The position numbers were made by a program, and so were the translations under genes. DNA of 10,200 nucleotides from UBA8437 sp963578885 (lineage in GTDB: Bacteria > Planctomycetota > Planctomycetia > Planctomycetales > Planctomycetaceae): contig CAUZEQ010000181.1 of the NCBI GenBank assembly GCA_963578885.1, positions 1-10,200 on the forward strand. Reading direction: 5' to 3'. The notes under the pieces were generated by a model, which had not been told where the DNA came from, ran no database searches, and was given only the letters and a program-made list of their open reading frames with translations. Each line of letters begins with the position of its first letter. The first letter of the stretch is position 1. This document shows positions 5,147 to 10,200 of the stretch, piece after piece.

Positions 5147-7075
5147 ATGCACTCTCAAATCCGAAACCTCTCGGCACTCTCGACGTCGATCCTCCTCCAC
5201 GTCGCCGTGCTGCTCGTGCTGTGGCTGCTGAGATTCGACCTGCTGCCGGCGATCCCCGACGTCGTCGTCGAGACCTTCTTCAACGAAGAACAGACGCAGG
5301 AACGCTTCGTCAAGGAACTCGACGAACAGACCGAGATTTCCGAGACACAGAACATCAACGCCGGCGGAGTCGTCTCGACAACCATCGGCGGATCGGGCTC
5401 GGTCCAGGTCGCTCAGACCCGGATCGAGACCTCCCAGTCACTCCAGGACCCCGACCTCGAGATCAATATCTCCGACGTCACCCTGCCCGGACAGGAGTCC
5501 CTCGGCGATGACCTCGGGGTAGGCGAGGTCAACGGCGAAATCGGCGCGATGGTCGAAGGCTACGGAGCCGCACTCTCGCGGCTCACACAGGAACTGATCC
5601 GGCTGATGCGAGAACGCAAGGTGTTGGCCGTCTGGATGTTCGACGAGTCCAACTCGATGAAGGACGACCAGAGAGAAATCGCCTCGGAGTTCCACAAGGT
5701 CTACGAGGAACTCGGGATTCAGCAGGCCCAGGACACAAGGATCAAGAAAAAGGGCGAGGTGCTGATGACCTCGATCCTGGGGTTCGGCGATCGCATTCAT
5801 GTACTGACCAAGACCCCCACCGGCGACGTCAAGGCCATCCAGCGAGCCATCCTGAGGATCGAAGTTGATCCGACCGGCAATGAGAACATGTGCGACTCGA
5901 TCAATAAAGTCATTGACACCTTCTCGCCGATTGCCCGCAAGCAGAAACGACAACTGGTTGTGATCGTCGTCAGCGACGAATCTCCCACCGATCACATCCA
6001 GATCGAAAAGACCATCCAGCGAGCCAGGCAAGCCAAGGCACCCATCTACATCCTGGGACGCGAAGCGGTCTTTGGGTATCCCTACGCCCGCCAGAGATGG
6101 AAGGACCCCGTCTTCGGACTGACCCATTATGTCAGGGTCAACCGTGGCCCGGAAACCGCCTTCCCCGAGTGCCTGCAGTACGACGGGATGCACGCTCGCT
6201 GGGATGTCTTCTCCAGTGGCTTCGGCCCCTACAGCCAGGTGCGATTGGCCAAGCACTCAGGTGGCATCTTCTTTGTCCTGCCCGGCGAAGAGGAACAGCT
6301 GACCGGGGCAGGTGCCCATGAGAAACGCCGGTTTGCCGCTTTGGCGATGAAGGAGTATGAACCTCTGCTGTTGGCACGTCGCGAGTACGCTCAGCAAGTC
6401 ACCGCGCGACCGTTTCGGGTCGCCATCTCCAACATCATCGCCCGGCTCAACCCCAACGACTATCCGTTGATTCCCAGCCACGACCCCAAGCTGAAGATCA
6501 AGCGGATTCACTACTCGGTCAAGGTCGAGGAGTTTCGGCGGGATGCGATCGAAGCGGGTCAGCGGGCCTTCCGCGCCATGGGATTGCTCAGCCAGGCCAT
6601 CACCATCCTCGACAAGAATGCACCCCTGCGGGACGGTGAGAACTCACAGCGATGGCGGGCCAACTTCGACCTGATCCGCGCCCAGTGCTACGGCTACCGA
6701 GTGCGGCTGTTCCAGTTCCTGCTGGTCCTCGACAAACACGCCGTCGAGTTCCCGGCAACCAAGGACCCCAAGTCCAACCGCTGGCACTTTGGACGCTCGC
6801 AGAAAATGGTCACACCCGAGGCCGCCCAGTTCGAGCGGGTCAAGGTGCAACTGAAACTCAAGGCCAAGCGCGAAAGTTTCCTGGCGGAAATGAAGCAGCA
6901 ACAGGACCGGGCGACGGAGCTGTACGAGCTGGTCAAGGTCGAACATCCGGGTACCCCCTGGTCCCGCCGGGCCGACTGGGAACTGAACCACGGGTACGGG
7001 ATGGAGATCCACGAGGGGTTCCATGACCCGAATTACAAGCATGTCGGTTCCCGGATCAAGATCCCCAAGTTCTAG
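5147..7075 (+). CDS. Membrane-anchored vWA-domain protein, second of a tandem pair
   Basis: A 642-residue paralogue of the preceding protein with the same parts in the same order. A membrane helix lies at residues 12-30 (STSILLHVAVLLVLWLL), followed by an acidic linker (43-70) and a Gly/Ser/Thr-rich stretch. The vWA domain starts at LAVWMFDESNSM (160-171) with MIDAS residues D166, S168 and S170, probable T243 in DPTGNEN, and D277 in VVSDES. The insert after GREAVFG (304-310) again has RGPET (333-337) and SSGFGPY (356-362). The C-terminal half is helical, with a probable coiled coil at about 560-600 and HPGTPWSRRADWELN (600-614). ATG 5147 has no clear ribosome-binding site, so it may be translated by coupling to the gene upstream; the open frame runs back into that gene but lacks any family similarity there. 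The stop codon overlaps the convergent transporter gene. Confidence 0.88.
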   Translation: MHSQIRNLSALSTSILLHVAVLLVLWLLRFDLLPAIPDVVVETFFNEEQTQERFVKELDEQTEISETQNINAGGVVSTTIGGSGSVQVAQTRIETSQSLQDPDLEINISDVTLPGQESLGDDLGVGEVNGEIGAMVEGYGAALSRLTQELIRLMRERKVLAVWMFDESNSMKDDQREIASEFHKVYEELGIQQAQDTRIKKKGEVLMTSILGFGDRIHVLTKTPTGDVKAIQRAILRIEVDPTGNENMCDSINKVIDTFSPIARKQKRQLVVIVVSDESPTDHIQIEKTIQRARQAKAPIYILGREAVFGYPYARQRWKDPVFGLTHYVRVNRGPETAFPECLQYDGMHARWDVFSSGFGPYSQVRLAKHSGGIFFVLPGEEEQLTGAGAHEKRRFAALAMKEYEPLLLARREYAQQVTARPFRVAISNIIARLNPNDYPLIPSHDPKLKIKRIHYSVKVEEFRRDAIEAGQRAFRAMGLLSQAITILDKNAPLRDGENSQRWRANFDLIRAQCYGYRVRLFQFLLVLDKHAVEFPATKDPKSNRWHFGRSQKMVTPEAAQFERVKVQLKLKAKRESFLAEMKQQQDRATELYELVKVEHPGTPWSRRADWELNHGYGMEIHEGFHDPNYKHVGSRIKIPKF

Positions 7076-8157
7076 CCCGAACCCGGCTCGTCCGACTTAG
7101 CCGCCTCAGCCCCGCTCGACCCCGGCTCCTGCGCAGCCGCCCTCGCCGCAATCCTCGCGGCGATGATCGTATCGACGAACAGTTGCGTGGCGTGGAACAT
7201 CAGCATTGGGAACACCGCAAACGGGCAGACCGCCGCGATCCCGAATCTCGGATCGGTCGCCAGCAGGACTCCGATCGGCAACGTCTTCTGGCTGCTGCCA
7301 AAGAGTACCGCGATCCGGTCCTCACGCGAAAAGCCCATCAGCCGGGCCCCGAGACCCCCCAGCAGCATCGCCGCGAGGTGAATCGCCAGGCAGCAGACCC
7401 ACACGATCGCGATCGCACCCAGGCCCAGGCTCCCGGACTTCAGCTGAGGCCCCGCCTTCAACGCCGACGCGGTAAACACCAGCACCAGGATCAGGCCCTG
7501 GGCGATGATCCCGATCCGAGCCTTGTGCGCCACGGCAAACCGTCCGACCGCCGGGATCGACCGGGCCAGCTGGCCCAGGATCGACGGGACCAGCACGACA
7601 TAGAGCAACCGCTCTGTCATCGCCCCGATTCCCAGCTCCGCCGAACTGCCCACCAGGTCTGAGGTGGCCAGGTTCAGCCAGAAGGGCGTGACCACAAAGC
7701 ACAGCGAGTTGGTCAACAGGGTCGTCAACAGGCTCACCGCGTCGTTCCCGCCCGCCTTGCGGGTCCAGACCGACACCGCCGCCATCGTGCACGGGACACT
7801 CGTGGCAATCACCAGCCCCACCGCAAAACTCTGGTTGCCCTGCAACCCCATCAGCCCCCAGCCGGCCAACGGGATGGCAACGATGTTGACCAGCGAAGCC
7901 CACAGCACCGGCAGCGGGAACCTGAGTGCTTCACGCAACTTGCCGCTGTTGAGGCTGAAGGCCATCAGGAACAGCACGATCCGAGTGATCCAGCCCGGTG
8001 CGGCCGCCAGGAACGCTCCCGCGCCCTGCTGGCTGTCCAATGCGTCGACCGTTTCTTGAGAAAGCGACAGCCCCACTGCCAGGCCGCCGCCGACCAACGC
8101 CACCAGGCTGACCAGGAACCAGTGTTTCCCGAAAAACGTGAGCGGGGCCTTCGACAT
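7072..8157 (-). CDS. SBF-like / bile-acid:sodium-symporter-type transporter
   Basis: A 361-residue inner-membrane transporter with about nine or ten hydrophobic segments, between residues 13-31, 56-70, 83-103, 109-128, 141-161, 181-198, 215-232, 246-268, 283-300 and 306-332. Motifs fit the SBF-like CPA group (relatives of YfeH and SLC10A7) rather than classical bile-acid carriers: SVPCTMAAVSVWTRKAGGND (120-139), with its crossover-type TRKAGGN, and GSSQKTLPIG (287-296), then PMLMFHATQLFVD (317-329). Length is near that of the family. The substrate is unknown; members are sodium- or proton-coupled anion carriers or affect calcium. The C-terminal tail is hydrophilic and Ala/Glu-rich. ATG 8157 has no strong ribosome-binding site. 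The gene lies 38 bases after the lipoprotein gene on the same strand, so they are probably co-transcribed. Confidence 0.88.
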   Translation of the reverse strand: MSKAPLTFFGKHWFLVSLVALVGGGLAVGLSLSQETVDALDSQQGAGAFLAAAPGWITRIVLFLMAFSLNSGKLREALRFPLPVLWASLVNIVAIPLAGWGLMGLQGNQSFAVGLVIATSVPCTMAAVSVWTRKAGGNDAVSLLTTLLTNSLCFVVTPFWLNLATSDLVGSSAELGIGAMTERLLYVVLVPSILGQLARSIPAVGRFAVAHKARIGIIAQGLILVLVFTASALKAGPQLKSGSLGLGAIAIVWVCCLAIHLAAMLLGGLGARLMGFSREDRIAVLFGSSQKTLPIGVLLATDPRFGIAAVCPFAVFPMLMFHATQLFVDTIIAARIAARAAAQEPGSSGAEAAKSDEPGSG

Positions 8158-8195
8158 AGACCGACACGTTAGCGAGTGCCCCGGCCGTCGTCACC

Positions 8196-9980
8196 TCACT
8201 GGGTTTCAGACGGCTTGGCGGCCGGCTCGGTGGCCTTGGGGGGATCGGGCTTGGGCTGGGCTGCCGCCAGAGGCTTCCATCTCCTCAACAGCACCTGGGC
8301 CCCCGCCCGGTGAGGGTCCGTCTCGCCGATCATCTCGAGTACCGCCACCGCCTGGTCCCATTGTTCCAGTTCGCCCCGCCACAGACCCTCGAGCCACAGG
8401 GCTCCGGATTCCCATTCATGAGGCCCGCCGCGTTTGCGGTATTCGCGGAGCGCGTCGGCGGCCGATTCGACGTGTCCCTGCTCGTACTGGCAGACCGCCG
8501 TCCAGAACGCCGCGTCGTCAGCCGCTTCCTCATGCACCAACCGCACACGTGTTGGCAGCAGTGCCTTGAAACCCGCCTGATCGCGACGGTCGATGAAGCC
8601 GACTTCCTTGGGCAAGGGGGGCACGTCACGCCACATGCGGATCTTCAGAAACGTCATCACCGCCGTCTTCCACTCACCCAGTAGCTGGCGATTCCTCGAC
8701 ATCCGGTGTCGGAACTGTCCTTTCTCGGCCACCTGCAACTGGATCTCCCGCGTCCCGCGGCTGGCCAGGATCTGCTTGATCGGGATCGGCGACTCGAAGG
8801 CCCGCGATCGCAGCACGAAGAGTTGCAGTTGCTGTGTCGTGAAGGCGGAGTTTCCGTCGAGTCGCTCTTCGGGGTAGTCCCAGATCGCAATCGCCGCCTC
8901 GTCAAAACCCTCGGCCTCGACCTTCGCCACTCGCGCCAGGGCTCCCTCGAGAACGATCTCACTCGCCTCCAGAGGATGCCACAACAGGACGTCGTTGTCG
9001 CTCGCAAGAGCCAGCTGCAATCGCCTCATCCGCGGTGCCCAGAAACTGGTGCCACCGACGAGCGACACGCGGGCCGCGGCCAGCGAAGCCGCGGTGAAGG
9101 GGTAGGGTGAGTCTTTCGAAACACCCAGCGACGCCAGCAGCGAAGGGTCAGCTGCCACGTCGGACAGCGTCGCAGGACGACTGATCGCAGCCAATGTGGT
9201 CGTCGCCGGCCCGGAGGGCAACGGCAACCCCAGCGTCGGATCGTAGAGGTAGACCTTGCCATCGAGCAGAACACCAACCAGCAGCCGCGTCGGCGCTTCT
9301 TCTGCGTGCAAGACCACCGCATCGATCCTCAATTGAGCCAGCAGGTTGATGAACAACCAGGCGCGGTCGCGAGCATTTCCTTCACCGAACATCGCGATGC
9401 CAAACGGAGCCATCGGCAACTGCGTGTCTTCGTCGGACCGCAATACGATATTTCGCATGATGTAGTAGAACAGCCGGGTCGAGCGTTCGAGATCGGTCTG
9501 GGCCGGGGCAGCCACCAGCTTGCTGATCCGGGCATACCACAACGCGTCACGGATGTGAGTCACATCGCGATTGGAAAACCGGCTGGCACGGATCCTGGCG
9601 ACCAGGTCCTCGTTGAGACGACCGCTGTAGACCTCGTCGACCGGATCGCCCTCATCGCCAGCCTCCGCCCCCTTACCACTCATCGACACCCAATCGTTGA
9701 GCAGGCTGACGACGGTCTCGCGCCGAGTGCGAATCCGCAGGGTCTGCGGCTGCGACATCTCGATGAGGGTCTTGAGCACATCGCTGCGGCGACGCTTCCG
9801 CTTGGCCGCCGTCTCGGTCGTCCCGCCGCTCGAGCCCACCTCGGCGTCGTCCCAACACCCCATGCACAGCAACGCGATCATCAGCACGAGGACCACTCGC
9901 CCCACCGCAACCGGTGATCTATTCGCCCGATCTCTCAGCACCCGCTCATCCTCCCGCGACCTGGCCTGTGCAGTGCCCAT
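8196..9980 (-). CDS. Putative lipoprotein with degenerate transglutaminase-like domain and helical repeats
   Basis: A 594-residue envelope protein of unknown function. It starts with basic residues, then a hydrophobic segment VGRVVLVLMIALLCMGC (residues 26-42); C42 fits a lipid-modified cysteine, though the residue at -3 is Cys instead of Leu/Val. A Ser/Gly/Thr and Lys/Arg-rich spacer follows. Residues 165-255 read like a transglutaminase-type fold: FYYIMRNIVL, GEGNARDRAWLFINLLAQLR (199-218), IDAVVLHAEEAP, LLVGVLLDGKVYLYDPTLGL (233-252). The place of the catalytic Cys is occupied by Arg/Asp and the usual His is not evident, while D247 is kept, so it is probably not an active enzyme. Residues 485-570 look like TPR-type helices; the last 20 are Pro/Lys/Glu-rich. 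ATG 9980 has GAGGAGG (9990-9996) upstream and is favoured over a TTG at 10016. It follows kdsA by 56 bases. Confidence 0.78.
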   Translation of the reverse strand: MGTAQARSREDERVLRDRANRSPVAVGRVVLVLMIALLCMGCWDDAEVGSSGGTTETAAKRKRRRSDVLKTLIEMSQPQTLRIRTRRETVVSLLNDWVSMSGKGAEAGDEGDPVDEVYSGRLNEDLVARIRASRFSNRDVTHIRDALWYARISKLVAAPAQTDLERSTRLFYYIMRNIVLRSDEDTQLPMAPFGIAMFGEGNARDRAWLFINLLAQLRIDAVVLHAEEAPTRLLVGVLLDGKVYLYDPTLGLPLPSGPATTTLAAISRPATLSDVAADPSLLASLGVSKDSPYPFTAASLAAARVSLVGGTSFWAPRMRRLQLALASDNDVLLWHPLEASEIVLEGALARVAKVEAEGFDEAAIAIWDYPEERLDGNSAFTTQQLQLFVLRSRAFESPIPIKQILASRGTREIQLQVAEKGQFRHRMSRNRQLLGEWKTAVMTFLKIRMWRDVPPLPKEVGFIDRRDQAGFKALLPTRVRLVHEEAADDAAFWTAVCQYEQGHVESAADALREYRKRGGPHEWESGALWLEGLWRGELEQWDQAVAVLEMIGETDPHRAGAQVLLRRWKPLAAAQPKPDPPKATEPAAKPSETQ

Positions 9981-9989
9981 CGTCTCCAG

Positions 9990-9996
9990 CCTCCTC
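9990..9996 (-). promoter_or_regulatory. Ribosome-binding site that decides the start at 9980
   Basis: Read on the minus strand, GAGGAGG lies 9 bases before ATG 9980. No comparable site precedes the upstream in-frame TTG at 10016. This fixes the putative lipoprotein start and places its hydrophobic signal segment at residues 26-41. Confidence 0.7.
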
Positions 9997-10036
9997 ACCC
10001 CCAAACACCCTGTCAACCACCGAACTCACCACGCGA

Positions 10037-10200
10037 TCACCATCCGCCGTCTCGCACCGCCTCGCGGATCCGCAACAGCCCGCTCCAGAACTGTTCCAGT
10101 TCCTCCAGCGGGATCATGTTGGGGCCGTCGCTGAGGGCCGAATCGGGGTCGGGGTGAGTTTCGGCAAACACGCCATCGCAGCCTGCGGCCACCGCCGCCC
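10037..10200 (-). CDS. kdsA: 3-deoxy-8-phosphooctulonate synthase, C-terminal end (partial)
   Basis: Only the last 54 residues are in the window; the gene enters from the right edge and ends at TGA 10037-10039. The enzyme joins phosphoenolpyruvate to arabinose-5-phosphate to make KDO-8-phosphate for lipopolysaccharide in the cytoplasm. The visible sequence has the family's C-terminal signature: DGVFAETHPDPDSALSD, followed by GPNMIPLEELEQFWSGLL. The Glu in AETHP and the Asp in LSD are 11 residues apart, as for the metal-binding Glu and Asp of metal-dependent KdsA. The Cys that decides the metal class is outside the window, so the class is not known. Related DAHP synthases share part of the fold, but ETHPDP with DGPN points to KdsA. 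It lies 56 bases upstream of the putative lipoprotein gene. Confidence 0.85.
   Translation of the reverse strand, partial: AAVAAGCDGVFAETHPDPDSALSDGPNMIPLEELEQFWSGLLRIREAVRDGGW

Noticed and set aside
5438..6256. A 272-residue open frame on the minus strand inside the second vWA gene
   Set aside because: It is opposite the vWA domain with its intact metal-binding motif, and its product has no recognisable family features.
9306..9917. A 203-residue plus-strand frame opposite the putative lipoprotein gene
   Set aside because: It is His/Gln/Arg-rich and has no ribosome-binding site, and the minus-strand gene has a coherent signal segment and domain order.
10011..10016. TTGACA on the minus strand as a -35 box before the putative lipoprotein gene
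   Set aside because: It matches the consensus exactly, but no -10-like sequence lies 16-18 bases downstream, and the ribosome-binding site falls there instead.

Overview
The window is high-GC bacterial DNA, densely coded, with ten genes or partial genes. The gene set suggests a Gram-negative bacterium, most likely a planctomycete. It includes a KDO-8-phosphate synthase end (outer-membrane lipopolysaccharide), a putative lipoprotein with a transglutaminase-like fold plus C-terminal helical repeats, and large membrane-anchored von Willebrand factor A (vWA) proteins. The assignment rests on gene content and style only; no 16S rRNA or other taxonomic marker is present.

Layout. Bases 1-203 are non-coding as far as can be seen and hold several short, very stable GC-rich hairpins. 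A plus-strand run follows: a class III (CaiB/BaiF) CoA-transferase (204-1364), a GNAT acetyltransferase that overlaps its end (1340-1957), a 131-bp gap with a dyad and a strong hairpin, a 96-residue single-pass membrane protein (2089-2379), and an isoprenylcysteine/phospholipid methyltransferase-like integral membrane protein (2414-3004). A 154-bp gap with a candidate promoter leads into two large tandem vWA proteins (3159-5102 and 5147-7075). The second ends on a CTAG whose two middle bases are shared with the stop codon of a gene coming the other way. The minus-strand group, read from the right edge, is kdsA (C-terminal end only), a putative lipoprotein (9980-8196) and an SBF-like/bile-acid:sodium-symporter-type transporter (8157-7072).

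The most notable content is the vWA pair. The two proteins (647 and 642 residues) share the same order of parts: a single N-terminal membrane helix, an acidic linker, a vWA domain with an intact MIDAS-type DExSxS motif, an unusual insert with shared GPET and SSG-GPY motifs, and an alpha-helical C-terminal half ending in a shared H-GTPW...A..EL signature. They look like an old tandem duplication. Both N-terminal helices carry the Ser-x3-His-x6-Leu spacing that in TonB couples the protein to the ExbB/ExbD proton-motive-force motor. This raises the testable idea that these are motor-coupled, metal-binding adhesion or assembly proteins of the cell envelope. No ExbB/ExbD genes lie in the window, so the partner would have to be elsewhere.

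Several genes here plausibly act at the envelope (KdsA, lipoprotein, transporter, methyltransferase, vWA pair), but the sequence does not show that they form one pathway.
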